A stretch of DNA of 64,000 nucleotides from Desulfosoma sp. (GTDB lineage: Bacteria; Desulfobacterota; Syntrophobacteria; Syntrophobacterales; DSM-9756), in the NCBI GenBank assembly GCA_037481875.1, contig JBBFKY010000010.1, forward strand, positions 61,672 through 125,671. Direction: 5' to 3'. A model generated the notes under the pieces. That model saw only the letters and a list, made by a program, of their open reading frames with translations, was not told where the DNA came from and did not search any database. Below are positions 27,493 to 36,349 of the stretch, piece after piece. A program made the translations under genes and the position numbers. The number at the start of each line of letters is the position of its first letter. Position 1 is the stretch's first letter.

Positions 27493-29057
27493 AGTCTCGA
27501 TCCGCAAAGACCCTTATGTTTCTGGGGACAGGTTCCGACGTGGGCAAGAGTGTCTTGGCGGCCGCCTTTTGCCGCATTTTCAAGCAGGACGGCTATGGGG
27601 TGGCGCCTTTTAAAGCTCAGAATATGGCACTCAATTCTTATATCACACCTGAAGGCGGAGAAATAGGGCGCGCCCAGGCGGTGCAGGCGGAAGCCGCTGG
27701 TATTGCTCCGCACGTGGATATGAATCCCATTCTGTTAAAACCCACTTCGTCCATGGGTTCTCAAGTGATTGTTCTGGGCAAAGCCATCGGGAACTTTTCC
27801 GCGAAGGAATACTACGCTTACAAAAAAGAATTGGTTTCCGTGGTTCAAAAGGCTTTCGAGCGGCTTGCTGCATGCTATGACATCGTGGTTTTGGAAGGTG
27901 CCGGCAGCGCTGTGGAACTCAATCTCAAAGAGCATGACCTGGTGAACCTGGCGATGGCCCGTTTGGCTCAATCTCCCTGCCTTCTGGTGGGAGACATCGA
28001 TCGCGGCGGTCTTTTCGCTGCTCTTCTTGGTTCTCTCATGCTCATGGAAAAGGAAGAGCAGGCCCTCATTGCGGGATTTATCGTGAACAAGTTTCGTGGG
28101 GATCCCGATTTGTTTCAAACCGGGGTGCGCATCCTCGAGGAACGTTCCCATCGGCCGGTTCTTGGAGTTATTCCCTACTTTCAGCATATTGCTGTTCCCG
28201 AAGAAGACAGTGTGGCTTTGGCCAGGCGTGTGAAAAAAAGATCGGAGGTGCAGGAGTGTTCGGAAAGATACCGCATCGGCGTGGTACGGTTGCCTTACAT
28301 TTCCAACTATACGGATTTCGACTGCCTGGAGCGGGATTCACGAGTGGATTTGGTCTATTTTGAAAAGCCCCCCGATGTTTTTCGCTGCGATGCCGTGATT
28401 CTTCCTGGAAGCAAGAACACCATAGAGGACATGCTGTCTTTGGAGCGCTCCGGCATGGCTGATGCCCTTCGTGCCTACCACAAGTCCGGTGGGATCCTTG
28501 TTGGGATTTGCGGAGGCTATCAGATGCTGGGCCGACGTATTGTGGATCCTTTGGGAACGGAAAGCCGTGTGCAGGAAACTCAAGGTTTGGGGCTTCTTCC
28601 CATGATCACGGAAATGGCTTCGGAAAAAATCACCAGCCAGGTCATTGCCCGTTTGCGTCTACCCAGCCCTTTAGGTTCCGAGGATCTTTTTCCTCTGCAC
28701 GGCTACGAAATTCACATGGGTCGATCCCGTTTTGAAGACGGGGCTTTCACGCAGGCGCTTCTAGAAGTCGTGCAGCGAAACGGCCTGGACGTGCCTTTTC
28801 ATGAAGCGGCCGACGGCGCTTGGACCGATGATGGACGTGTGTGGGGCACCTATCTTCATGGCATCTTTGACAACGACTCCTTTCGCGATAGGTTTCTGGC
28901 CTTTGTCGCCGCTCGCAAAGGAAAGTCTTCAGATGGTCAAACATCCCAGCCTTTTCAGTTTTTTCGGTGGAAAGAGGAGCAGTACGATCTTTTGGCGGAT
29001 TTCGTTCGCCGTCACTGTGATGTGGACCGCATCTACCGAATCATGGGCTTGAAATAA
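27489..29057 (+). CDS. cbiP: Cobyric acid synthase
   Basis: A 522-residue glutamine-dependent amidase that adds the b, d, e and g amides to give cobyric acid. The P-loop is FLGTGSDVGKSVLAAAF, followed by PFKAQNMALNSYI and EIGRAQAVQAEAAG, both characteristic of CobQ/CbiP. The amidotransferase nucleophile is in GICGGYQMLG. Its ATG overlaps the cbiA stop; the longer upstream frame is not needed. cbiB follows 8 bp later. Confidence 0.96.
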   Translation: MKSRSAKTLMFLGTGSDVGKSVLAAAFCRIFKQDGYGVAPFKAQNMALNSYITPEGGEIGRAQAVQAEAAGIAPHVDMNPILLKPTSSMGSQVIVLGKAIGNFSAKEYYAYKKELVSVVQKAFERLAACYDIVVLEGAGSAVELNLKEHDLVNLAMARLAQSPCLLVGDIDRGGLFAALLGSLMLMEKEEQALIAGFIVNKFRGDPDLFQTGVRILEERSHRPVLGVIPYFQHIAVPEEDSVALARRVKKRSEVQECSERYRIGVVRLPYISNYTDFDCLERDSRVDLVYFEKPPDVFRCDAVILPGSKNTIEDMLSLERSGMADALRAYHKSGGILVGICGGYQMLGRRIVDPLGTESRVQETQGLGLLPMITEMASEKITSQVIARLRLPSPLGSEDLFPLHGYEIHMGRSRFEDGAFTQALLEVVQRNGLDVPFHEAADGAWTDDGRVWGTYLHGIFDNDSFRDRFLAFVAARKGKSSDGQTSQPFQFFRWKEEQYDLLADFVRRHCDVDRIYRIMGLK

Positions 29058-29065
29058 GGAGCGCC

Positions 29066-30037
29066 GTGCCGGGATTGAGCTCTTTTTCTCCTGTTTCTCT
29101 TGGGCTGGCTTTCGTCTTGGACCTCATTTTTGGAGATCCACCCACGTGGCCCCATCCGGTGCGCTGGATCGGGCGTGTCCTGGAAAAGACGGAACCTTTT
29201 TTTTATGGAAAACGAAGCGGAGCAAAGGCGCAGCGTTTTCGGGGCGCCTTGTATTGGTTCTTTCATGTTTCGTGGGTCCTTTCTTTTGTGAGTCTTCTGC
29301 TTTTGGCCGTTTCCTGGATCCACGAAGGTCTTGCGGCTTTGTTGGGTATTTGTTTGGCTTACACGACTCTGGCCACTCGAAGCCTTTACGATGCGGCTCA
29401 CTCTGTGGCCGTGGCCTTGAAAGCCGGGGACTTGGAGGAAGCACGACGACGTCTCTCGCACATTGTGAGCCGTAACACCGAGCACTTGGATGAAGAGGGT
29501 ATCTGGCGGGCGCTGCTTGAGACGGTTTCCGAAAATTTTTCTGACGGCGTTATAGCTCCCCTTTTTTACTTAGCTATTGCCGGTCCTGCCGGAGCCATGC
29601 TCTACAAGGCCGTCAACACCATGGATTCCATGGTAGGCTACAAAAATGATCGTTACCTGCATTTCGGATGGTGGGCAGCACGAGCCGACGACGTCTTTAA
29701 CTGGATTCCTGCACGGTTGAGTGCTCTTGTGCTTTTGACGGCCGGCGCTTTGTGCGGCATGGATTGGCGACATGCCAAGGCGGTCATGAAACGGGATGCT
29801 CGAAAAACTTCAAGCCCCAACGCCGGTTACCCGGAAGCGGTTGCGGCCGGGCTTTTGGGAATCGAGCTGGGAGGTCCGGCTGTCTATTTCGGTAAACCCG
29901 TGATGAAACCTACCTTGGGGGATCCTTTGAGAGAACCCGATCTAGAAGCCTTTCGGCGCATGATTCGTTTGCTTTTTGTGGGAGCAACCTTGGGGGCGAT
30001 GCTGGCCGTTTTTGTGCGGTTTAGTCTGTCCAGATGA
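29066..30037 (+). CDS. cbiB: Adenosylcobinamide-phosphate synthase, membrane protein
   Basis: A 323-residue integral membrane protein of the CbiB/CobD family that attaches aminopropanol phosphate to cobyric acid. Conserved features are LDLIFGDPPTWPHPVRWIG near the start, the loop RNTEHLDEEGI, NFSDGVIAPLFYL and NTMDSMVGYKND. GTG start with AAGGAG upstream. The adjacent downstream gene makes the aminopropanol phosphate donor, so product and substrate supply are paired. Confidence 0.95.
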   Translation: MPGLSSFSPVSLGLAFVLDLIFGDPPTWPHPVRWIGRVLEKTEPFFYGKRSGAKAQRFRGALYWFFHVSWVLSFVSLLLLAVSWIHEGLAALLGICLAYTTLATRSLYDAAHSVAVALKAGDLEEARRRLSHIVSRNTEHLDEEGIWRALLETVSENFSDGVIAPLFYLAIAGPAGAMLYKAVNTMDSMVGYKNDRYLHFGWWAARADDVFNWIPARLSALVLLTAGALCGMDWRHAKAVMKRDARKTSSPNAGYPEAVAAGLLGIELGGPAVYFGKPVMKPTLGDPLREPDLEAFRRMIRLLFVGATLGAMLAVFVRFSLSR

Positions 30038-30050
30038 GGAGCCTGGTTGC

Positions 30051-31160
30051 ATGGAAATGTCAGGAACTGACCCTTTATCGATTCATGGTGGTAATGTCTT
30101 CGAAATGGCACGGCGATTGGGGTGTGCTCCCGAAGACATTATCGATTTCAGTGCCAGTATCAATCCGCTAGGGCCCCCCGATGGGCTCTTGGAAGTCCTG
30201 ATCGAGGCATACCATAGCGTGCAGCATTATCCCGACATCGCCAATAAAACTCTGGTGGATGCCATCGCCGCCCGTTACGGTCTGGATTCCACCAGCGTTG
30301 TTGTGGGCAATGGGTCCACGGAGCTTATCTATCTCCTTCCCAAGGTCATCGAAGCGTCTTCAGTGCTGGCGGTGGTGCCGACTTTCAAGGAATACCTGAA
30401 AGCCTTTGCGCTTCATGGATGCCGAATGCACTTGTGCGAGGCTGAAGCTCAGTACAACTTTCAGCCTACCGTGGATCAGCTGCGTCGGGCCATGGATACT
30501 TTGGCTCCGAAAGCGCTATTGATCACGCATCCTGGCAGTCCGTGTGGATCCTTGATTCCTCGGGACGTGCGTTGTTTCCTCGTGGAAGAAACACGTCGTC
30601 GAGGCATGACCCTTGTGGTTGACGAGGTTTTTATAGACTTTTGTGAAGAAGAATCCTTCCTTGAAGCGTTGGCACAGCATGAGCGTTTAATACTGATACG
30701 GTCCATGACCAAGTTTTACGGTATTCCGGGATTACGCTTAGGATATGTGCTGACTTCTTTCGATTGGGCCGCTCGGCTGCGAGACCAGGTGCCTCCATGG
30801 TCCGTGAACACTCTGGCTCAAGCCGCTGGGGTGTATTGTCTGCGGCAGGATTTTTATCGTCAAGAGACATTGAAACTGGTCAGTGCCGAAAGAGGGCGTT
30901 TGAGCGAGGTCTTGGGTCGAATATCAGGCTTCAAGGTTTTTCCTTCGGCAGCTAATTACCTGCTTGTGCGCCTCGAGTCCACGCTTTCCACAGCGGCCCA
31001 GCTCAAGGAAGAACTCCTGGTGCGTCATCGGCTGCTTATTCGAGACTGCGCCAATTTTGACGGCTTGACGCCCCAGGATTTTCGTGTTGCCGTGCGATTA
31101 CCTCACGAGAACGACCGCCTCATTGAAGCCCTGAATCAGTGGCGTCAGACAAGTGTCTAG
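30051..31160 (+). CDS. cobD: Threonine-phosphate decarboxylase (cobalamin type)
   Basis: A 369-residue fold-type I PLP enzyme related to histidinol-phosphate aminotransferase. The FSASINPLGPP motif and the position beside cbiB favour L-threonine-O-3-phosphate decarboxylase, which yields (R)-1-amino-2-propanol phosphate for B12. The PLP lysine is in IRSMTKFYGIPGLRLGY and the aspartate in VVDEVFIDF. ATG at 30051 has GAGGAG upstream, 13 bp after cbiB. A histidine-biosynthetic aminotransferase is the main alternative and is less likely here. Confidence 0.9.
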   Translation: MEMSGTDPLSIHGGNVFEMARRLGCAPEDIIDFSASINPLGPPDGLLEVLIEAYHSVQHYPDIANKTLVDAIAARYGLDSTSVVVGNGSTELIYLLPKVIEASSVLAVVPTFKEYLKAFALHGCRMHLCEAEAQYNFQPTVDQLRRAMDTLAPKALLITHPGSPCGSLIPRDVRCFLVEETRRRGMTLVVDEVFIDFCEEESFLEALAQHERLILIRSMTKFYGIPGLRLGYVLTSFDWAARLRDQVPPWSVNTLAQAAGVYCLRQDFYRQETLKLVSAERGRLSEVLGRISGFKVFPSAANYLLVRLESTLSTAAQLKEELLVRHRLLIRDCANFDGLTPQDFRVAVRLPHENDRLIEALNQWRQTSV

Positions 31161-31206
31161 AAGCCTGGGCGGGAATGTGCACGCCGAAACATCTGATGGC
31201 CAAGAC

Positions 31207-31320
31207 AGGGGCGAGGCGCCGCCTCGCCCCTACAAGCGTGGAACTGTGTCTTTTCTGGGGCGCGGGCTTCTGCCTTCCATGTGTGCGGTGGGATGCCCGC
31301 GCTCCCGTGAAAGGGCGTTT
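31207..31320 (-). repeat. Composite A plus C repeat element, inverted
   Basis: Perfect type A hairpin AGGGGCGAGGC-GCC-GCCTCGCCCCT (31207-31231), then a type C part with GGGGCGCGGGC (31257-31267) and GCCCGCGCTCCC (31295-31306). Read on the minus strand it has the same C-linker-A order as the copies at 5.2 and 63.6 kb. It lies between the convergent cobalamin and inositol operons. Confidence 0.68.
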
Positions 31321-31321
31321 T

Positions 31322-31636
31322 TCAGGTATGCTTCTCGCTTTCAGGGTCAGAGTGAGTTTCCTCTTTAAGAAAGTACCTATGGTACTCTTTATCGGTCAGA
31401 TATTTTCGCATCAGGTTGGAGATGGTATCGAACAGTTCGGTCAATTCCCGATCCGATAGGCGTGGCACAAGGATATTTAAAAGGCCGTCGTCCGAGAACT
31501 TTTGAAGGTAGACCATAAGAGATTTCTCGTCGACGTCCCGCGAAAATCCAAAAGCCACAAGGCCGTCATAGGTTTCCACGAAGCGGTGGGAATGTTTGGC
31601 GCCCATACCGCCGTCACCTCCCTTTAGGTCCTTCAT
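31322..31636 (-). CDS. Small protein coupled to inositol-phosphate synthase
   Basis: A 104-residue, soluble, probably cytoplasmic protein of unknown function. Segments YDGLVAFGFSRDVDEKSLMV and LVPRLSDRELTELFDTISN suggest a compact helical domain; no cysteine cluster, signal or membrane segment is seen. Its ATG overlaps the stop of the upstream synthase (ATGA), so the two are made together. A regulatory or stabilising partner is the simplest inference. Confidence 0.72.
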   Translation of the reverse strand: MKDLKGGDGGMGAKHSHRFVETYDGLVAFGFSRDVDEKSLMVYLQKFSDDGLLNILVPRLSDRELTELFDTISNLMRKYLTDKEYHRYFLKEETHSDPESEKHT

Positions 31637-32976
31637 GCCAAGTCGTTCATGTAGTAATCTAACCCAAAATGGGTAATTTGCTCTTCCCCCATAAGGTAGC
31701 GAAGGGTATTTTTCAATTTCATGAGCTGGATGAAAAGATCATGTTCAGGATACAGCCCTTCCTTGTGCATGGGGCTCTTGAAATAGAAAGACAGCCATTC
31801 CTGAATGCCATACATGCCTACACGTTGAGCCAGATCGGCGAAAAGGACCAAGTCCAGACACAAAGGAGCCGCCAAAATGCTATCGCGGCATTGAAAATCC
31901 ACCTTGATCTGCATGGGGTAACCCATCCAGCCGAAAATATCGATGCAGTCCCAGCCTTCCTTATTGTCTCCACGGGGCGGATAATAATTAATGGTCACTT
32001 TGTGGTAGTAGTTTTTGTACAGGCTCGGATAAAGCTGCGGCTGAAGGATATATTCGAGAACCGAGAGTTTACTTTCTTCCTTGGTTTTGAACGAATCCTT
32101 GTCGTCCAATACCAGTCCGTCCCGGTTTCCCAAAATATTGGTGGAATACCAGCCTTCCAAGCCCAGCATGCGTGCTTTAAGTCCTGGGGCCAGAATTGTT
32201 TTCATCAGAGTCTGACCGGTTTTGAAATCCTTGCCGGCGATGGGAACTTTCTTTTCTTTGGCCAAGCTCACCATCGCGGGAATATCCACCGTGAGATTGG
32301 GAGCCCCGTTGATAAAGGGAATACCGCTTTCCAGGGCTGCCAGGGCATAGATCATACTAGGGGAAATGCGCGGATCGTTTTTTTTGACCGCATCCAAAAA
32401 GGCGTCCAGGGATTGATGCGGTTCTTCCGGCTTGAGGTAGACTTCCGTGCTGCCGCACCAGATCATGACGCAACGGTCGATGCCGTGAGCCTGTTTGAAA
32501 TGCTGAATGTCTTCTTTGAGGGCTTCCGTGAGATCACGCAGGCTGGATCCCGATTTGACATGGTTGCCGTCGAGGTTTTTGACGAAACGGCGGTCAAAGA
32601 CCGCTTTCATGGGCTGAATGGTTTGCAGAAAATCACGAATGGGTTCTAAATGTTCCCTGCGGAGCACCTTGGCAAAAAGGGCGGCGTCATAACCATTGGC
32701 TTCGTAGATGTCCCAACCGGCAAAAACAATGTCATCAAGAGAGGCCAGAGGGACGAAGTCTTTGATGCGCGGAACGCGATATTCATCGCGTTTGCCCAAA
32801 CGAATGGTGCCCATTTGCGTGAGAGAGCCGATGGGTTCCGCAAGCCCTCGGCGAATGGCTTCCACGCCGGCCACAAAGGTGGTGGCCACAGCTCCGCCGA
32901 TTCCTGGAATGAGCACGCCCAGCTTGCCTCGGGGCGCCTCGATGTCTCCTTTACGCTTGAGCTCTTTTTCCAGCAC
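31633..32976 (-). CDS. myo-Inositol-1-phosphate synthase family protein
   Basis: A 447-residue NAD-dependent inositol-3-phosphate synthase homologue that would isomerise glucose 6-phosphate. The NAD loop is LIPGIGGAVATTFVAG, and the family core reads NGAPNLTVDIPAMV and GKDFKTGQTLMKTIL, then LGLEGWYSTNILGNRDG. In bacteria the product feeds phosphatidylinositol or the thermoprotectant di-myo-inositol phosphate. Start is a GTG with GGAGGG upstream. The coupled downstream gene encodes a 104-residue partner. No CDP-inositol or lipid genes are adjacent, so the use of the product is unknown. Confidence 0.9.
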   Translation of the reverse strand: MLEKELKRKGDIEAPRGKLGVLIPGIGGAVATTFVAGVEAIRRGLAEPIGSLTQMGTIRLGKRDEYRVPRIKDFVPLASLDDIVFAGWDIYEANGYDAALFAKVLRREHLEPIRDFLQTIQPMKAVFDRRFVKNLDGNHVKSGSSLRDLTEALKEDIQHFKQAHGIDRCVMIWCGSTEVYLKPEEPHQSLDAFLDAVKKNDPRISPSMIYALAALESGIPFINGAPNLTVDIPAMVSLAKEKKVPIAGKDFKTGQTLMKTILAPGLKARMLGLEGWYSTNILGNRDGLVLDDKDSFKTKEESKLSVLEYILQPQLYPSLYKNYYHKVTINYYPPRGDNKEGWDCIDIFGWMGYPMQIKVDFQCRDSILAAPLCLDLVLFADLAQRVGMYGIQEWLSFYFKSPMHKEGLYPEHDLFIQLMKLKNTLRYLMGEEQITHFGLDYYMNDLA

Positions 32977-33086
32977 GGTTTCCCTCCGATGTGTGCAAGA
33001 GTTGATGACTTACTTGATCAGGCCCGCGCACCCTCATGCCATGGCTATGAAGCGCGTTTCCTAATAGGCCTTGGCTTCTTCACGTG

Positions 33087-33665
33087 TCAAGGTAAACGCC
33101 GAATTTCGGGCCAGGCTTCTTCCAGGGCAAGCAAGGCCTTTTTGATATGGACTCCTCCTGAATAGCCTCCCAAAGAACCGTGACGACCCACAACCCGATG
33201 ACAGGGAACAAAAATGGCCGTGGGATTCTTGCCGCAAGCTTGTCCTACGGCTCGAGCTCCCTGAGAAAGGCCGAGACGGTTCGCGACGTCCCCATAACAC
33301 AGGGTGGCCCCGTAAGGAATGCGGCAAAGTTCTTGCCAAACCTTGTGTTGAAAGGGGGTTCCGGAAATCCAGTGCACAGGGACGCGAGGGTGTTCCCTGG
33401 ATCCTGAAAAATAGGCCATCAAGGCTTCACGAGCTGCCATAGACACTTCATTGGGTTTCCATATCGGTTTCCAGTGTGGAAACAACCTGAGCAGGAACGC
33501 TTCCGCCGCCTGTCGCACATGGAAAGGTTGCGAGCTTGCGGTATCTTTTTGAGAACTCAGGCTCAAGATATGACAGGCGCACACACCTTTGTCGGTGGCT
33601 GCCGTAAGAATCCATCCCCAGGAAGAAAGAAAGAAGAGATCGACCCAAAAAGAAGACATAGTCAT
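33087..33665 (-). CDS. ogt: Methylated-DNA--protein-cysteine methyltransferase
   Basis: A 192-residue O6-alkylguanine DNA repair protein. The suicide cysteine is C155 in IFVPCHRVVG, preceded by the helix-turn-helix segment IPYGATLCYGDVANRLG and the arginine finger in GARAVGQACGKNP. The C-terminal half is standard; the N-terminal domain is divergent. The ATG sits in TAATG with the stop of the MBL gene upstream, so the two are cotranscribed. A repair protein coupled to a glyoxalase-II-like hydrolase could reflect electrophile defence, which is inference. Confidence 0.92.
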   Translation of the reverse strand: MTMSSFWVDLFFLSSWGWILTAATDKGVCACHILSLSSQKDTASSQPFHVRQAAEAFLLRLFPHWKPIWKPNEVSMAAREALMAYFSGSREHPRVPVHWISGTPFQHKVWQELCRIPYGATLCYGDVANRLGLSQGARAVGQACGKNPTAIFVPCHRVVGRHGSLGGYSGGVHIKKALLALEEAWPEIRRLP

Positions 33666-34318
33666 TAAGCCTCTTCATCTATAAGAAAATCCGTGATGTA
33701 AGGATTGGTTTCCATTTCCCGGCCAATGGTGGACGTGGGCTGATCGCCATAATCATGCCCAGGCCAGACGATGGTTTCCGCAGGAAGACGAGTGAGTTTT
33801 CGAAGGGATTCCAAAAGTTGTTCAAAAGAGGCGCCGGGAAGATCGGTTCGTCCGACGGCGCCCACAAAAAGAGTGTCCCCGGTGAAAAGGTGACCGTCAA
33901 TGAGAATACAGCAGGCTCCCGGTGTGTGCCCCGGTGTGTGAATGAATTTCATGGTCAAAGAACCAAAAGTCAAAGAGTCGCCGTCCTGAACCCGCACATC
34001 GGCGGGCGGACTGATGGGAAAGCCCATGGCTCGAGCAAAAGCTTGATTCTCCGGCATCTGAAAGAAGTCGTCATCCAAAGCGTGCATGACGATGGGAGCG
34101 CCCGTAAGTTCCTTCATGCGCCGGTTGCCGCAGGTATGATCCGCATGCCCATGCGTGTTGACAATGTAGCGGCAAACGGCTTTATTTTCTTGAAGCCATG
34201 TCGCCAGTTCCTCTTCATTTCCTGCCGGATCGATGAGAATGGCATCTCCTGTGGTCTCGTCCATGACCAGGTAACAGAACACTTCCATCATGCCGACCGG
34301 TTTTTGCAAGATCTTCAT
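33665..34318 (-). CDS. MBL-fold hydrolase (glyoxalase II-like)
   Basis: A 217-residue zinc/iron hydrolase. Metal ligands are H56-x-H58-x-D60-H61 in VNTHGHADHTCGN, with further sites in IHTPGHTPGAC, FTGDTLF and VWPGHDYG. This layout is that of the hydroxyacylglutathione hydrolase and persulfide dioxygenase subfamilies. It lacks the longer C-terminal substrate domain of true GloB. ATG at 34318 with GGGGGGAG upstream; translationally coupled to ogt. A sulfur or thioester substrate is plausible but unproved. Confidence 0.87.
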   Translation of the reverse strand: MKILQKPVGMMEVFCYLVMDETTGDAILIDPAGNEEELATWLQENKAVCRYIVNTHGHADHTCGNRRMKELTGAPIVMHALDDDFFQMPENQAFARAMGFPISPPADVRVQDGDSLTFGSLTMKFIHTPGHTPGACCILIDGHLFTGDTLFVGAVGRTDLPGASFEQLLESLRKLTRLPAETIVWPGHDYGDQPTSTIGREMETNPYITDFLIDEEA

Positions 34319-34430
34319 GGCGCTCCCCCCTGAAAACGGTCTTCGTACAACGTGGCGTGGCAACCCTTGGAGCATCCTTAACAAGCTTCCAGGTTGTCCT
34401 TCTTTTGGAACTTTTCAGAAAACAGATTTC

Positions 34431-34495
34431 TTCCTGGAAACACGGGCGTCCCGCCCGCACAAACGGCGGGTTGGAGGCCGGCGCTTTCAGGAAAA
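34431..34495. repeat. Type C dispersed inverted repeat
   Basis: Inner hairpin cGGGCG-tcc-CGCCCg (34443-34457) followed by ACAAACGGCGGG, enclosed by outer TTCCTGGAAA and TTTCAGGAA ends. It lies between divergent genes. Confidence 0.55.
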
Positions 34496-34582
34496 CCATT
34501 CTATGTCGTTATTGTCAGACAATCCCTTCCTAGGCGACTCCATCAAACGTTTGGCGTCCCCTGGGACCAAAGGATCAATAAA

Positions 34583-35458
34583 ATGGCTCAGGATTGCCCG
34601 AAAGTCAAAAGATCTCCCAACCCTTCACCGGCATCTTCCTTGGATACCCAGGACAATCCTCCCGATCGGCTGTACGTGCTGGAGTGCCTGGAGAAACATG
34701 GACGAATCGTTGATATTTTGTGCGAAGGGTTGATGGGCTGCTGGCGGGAGCCACCTTATGTGTATTGCTTTTTCGATCGTGTCCCATCGGATCTTGCGAT
34801 CTCGCATCTTGAGGCCAAGGGGTTTCATGTGACCGGCCGTTATGATCTGAGTTATGGCCAATGGCAGAGATTGCCAAATCAACTTCTGCACATAGGTCCT
34901 TTTCAAATCCTTTTTACATCGCAAGACACCCACAACCTTCCACTTCATGCCCTCAGCATCGTCCTGCGTCCTGGCTTGGTTTTTGGTTCCGGCATGCACC
35001 CGACGACACGATTATGCCTGAAACTTTTAGCACAGGTCTATGTGTCGGAGTCCATGAGGACGGTGGTGGATGTGGGGACAGGAACAGGTATTCTTGCAAT
35101 GGCGGCAGCTCGACTGGGAGCTCGCCGGGTGCTGGCCTTGGATGTGAACCCCCTCGCCGTTGAAGAAGCTGGGGCTAATGTTCGAAGAAACGGCTTGGAT
35201 CAAAAAATCCTTCTGGTGATCGCAGCCGGTTTGGAGGCCGTGGGACCGTTCGGAGAATTGCTTCTGGTGAACCTGGAATGGCCTAGCTTGAGGGTCTTCT
35301 TGCAAAAGGACGGGTGGAAACGGTTTCGTTGGATCATCTGCAGCGGCTACTTTGAGTCCCAGGCCGAAACGCTGAAAAGCATGTTTTTGGGGACACATTC
35401 TCCAGAGGGCTACTTGGTTCAGGAGGATTGGGCCGCTTCGTTTTGGAGGCGTACCTGA
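34583..35458 (+). CDS. PrmA-like (ribosomal protein L11-type) methyltransferase
   Basis: A 291-residue SAM methyltransferase. The PrmA-like core begins GLVFGSGMHPTTRLCLKLL, then motif I VVDVGTGTGILAMAAARLGA and ALDVNPLAVEEAGANVRRNG. The usual PrmA NANIL motif is replaced by LLVNLEW and the ~130-residue N-terminal domain is unlike the ferredoxin-like domain of PrmA, so the target may not be L11. Start at the ATG at 34583 (AAAGGAT upstream); the longer frame is derived from a type C repeat. Divergent from the MBL-ogt pair. Confidence 0.78.
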   Translation: MAQDCPKVKRSPNPSPASSLDTQDNPPDRLYVLECLEKHGRIVDILCEGLMGCWREPPYVYCFFDRVPSDLAISHLEAKGFHVTGRYDLSYGQWQRLPNQLLHIGPFQILFTSQDTHNLPLHALSIVLRPGLVFGSGMHPTTRLCLKLLAQVYVSESMRTVVDVGTGTGILAMAAARLGARRVLALDVNPLAVEEAGANVRRNGLDQKILLVIAAGLEAVGPFGELLLVNLEWPSLRVFLQKDGWKRFRWIICSGYFESQAETLKSMFLGTHSPEGYLVQEDWAASFWRRT

Positions 35459-35600
35459 TCCGTAAAACCTGGGCGGACACATCGATCCACACTTCCACGT
35501 CTTGAGGAATGTCCTCTAGAGGTTGTTGCCATGCCTCTTGCTGCTTCGGTTGTATTTGGCGGCCCTGTCGGTCCGGTCCTGTAGTTTAAAGAATATAAAA

Positions 35601-35623
35601 GGGCGGACACAAGACCGCCCCTA
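35601..35623. repeat. Type B dispersed inverted repeat
   Basis: GGGCGGACACAAGACCGCCC then CTA; arms GGGCGG / CCGCCC. Confidence 0.6.
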
Positions 35624-35710
35624 ACCGTTGGGCATGGAGGTGGAATGAATTCCTTTTGTCGGTGCGCAACGGTGTGTGTCCCATAGCCGCCCCGTTTCCG
35701 ACGCTTCTTC

Positions 35711-35739
35711 AGGGGCGGACACATGGGCCCGCCCCTACA
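35711..35739. repeat. Type B dispersed inverted repeat
   Basis: AGGGGCGGACACATG then GGCCCGCCCCTACA; arms AGGGGCGG and a GGGGCGG complement pair nearly perfectly. Confidence 0.6.
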
Positions 35740-35906
35740 GCAGCGGCTCCATCTATGGACCATGCCTTGCGTGCCTGATATGGTGAAGATTCCTGGCCTC
35801 AGGGGTACGATCTAGGCTGATTTACCGATGGTTGGTTCGAAACCCTCCAGGAAGCAGGTAGATTTGCGGGCACTTGGTTCCAAATCGCTGCCGAAACCGG
35901 GTTTTT

Positions 35907-35934
35907 TGTAGGGGCGCTCCGGTGTGTGCGTCCC
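35907..35934. repeat. Type B dispersed inverted repeat
   Basis: TGTAGGGGCGCTCCGGTG then TGTGCGTCCC, a diverged copy. Confidence 0.5.
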
Positions 35935-36349
35935 AAAATTCTTTGGTGAGGGGGAGAACTTGGGGTGGACGCATCGGTTGGTTCCTTCAAGACCTTCGGC
36001 TCCAGGATGGACACATGAGGCCGCACCCCCAAGCCTGGTGACATTTGGGCGGACACGTGGGGGGCGCCTCAACCAATGGATAGCTTTGCCTTTCAGCGTT
36101 CGGTATTGACAAACTTTGGATGATCCAATAAAAACAACTGACCCCGACTGCGGAGAAACTGTCCTGTTCCTCAGACCTTCCTTCCAGCGCCTGCGCCTCC
36201 GGCACCGGGATCCACTCCGCTCATGCGCCGTATGTTCAGACGAAAAGGGTGGAGCGTTTGGTTGCTTCACGATGGATTTCGCAAACAATCCTTTGGGGTG
36301 CAAAGTGAATGATGGACGGATTTCACTGGGCTAACGTCAGGAGAGTGTT

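Larger units (their letters stand above)
35459..36349. other. Large repeat-rich intergenic region
   Basis: An 890-bp gap without a credible gene; open frames are made of repeat-derived peptides such as GRTHRSAPT. It has clear B copies at 35601-35623, 35711-35739 and 35907-35934, and decayed B fragments at about 35960, 36010 and 36045. The final 200 bp, upstream of the acyl-CoA dehydrogenase, shows only its AGGAG ribosome site. Confidence 0.6.

Noticed and set aside
35812-36303. A 163-codon minus-strand frame in the large gap
   Set aside because: It is built of repeat-derived peptides and lacks a ribosome site.
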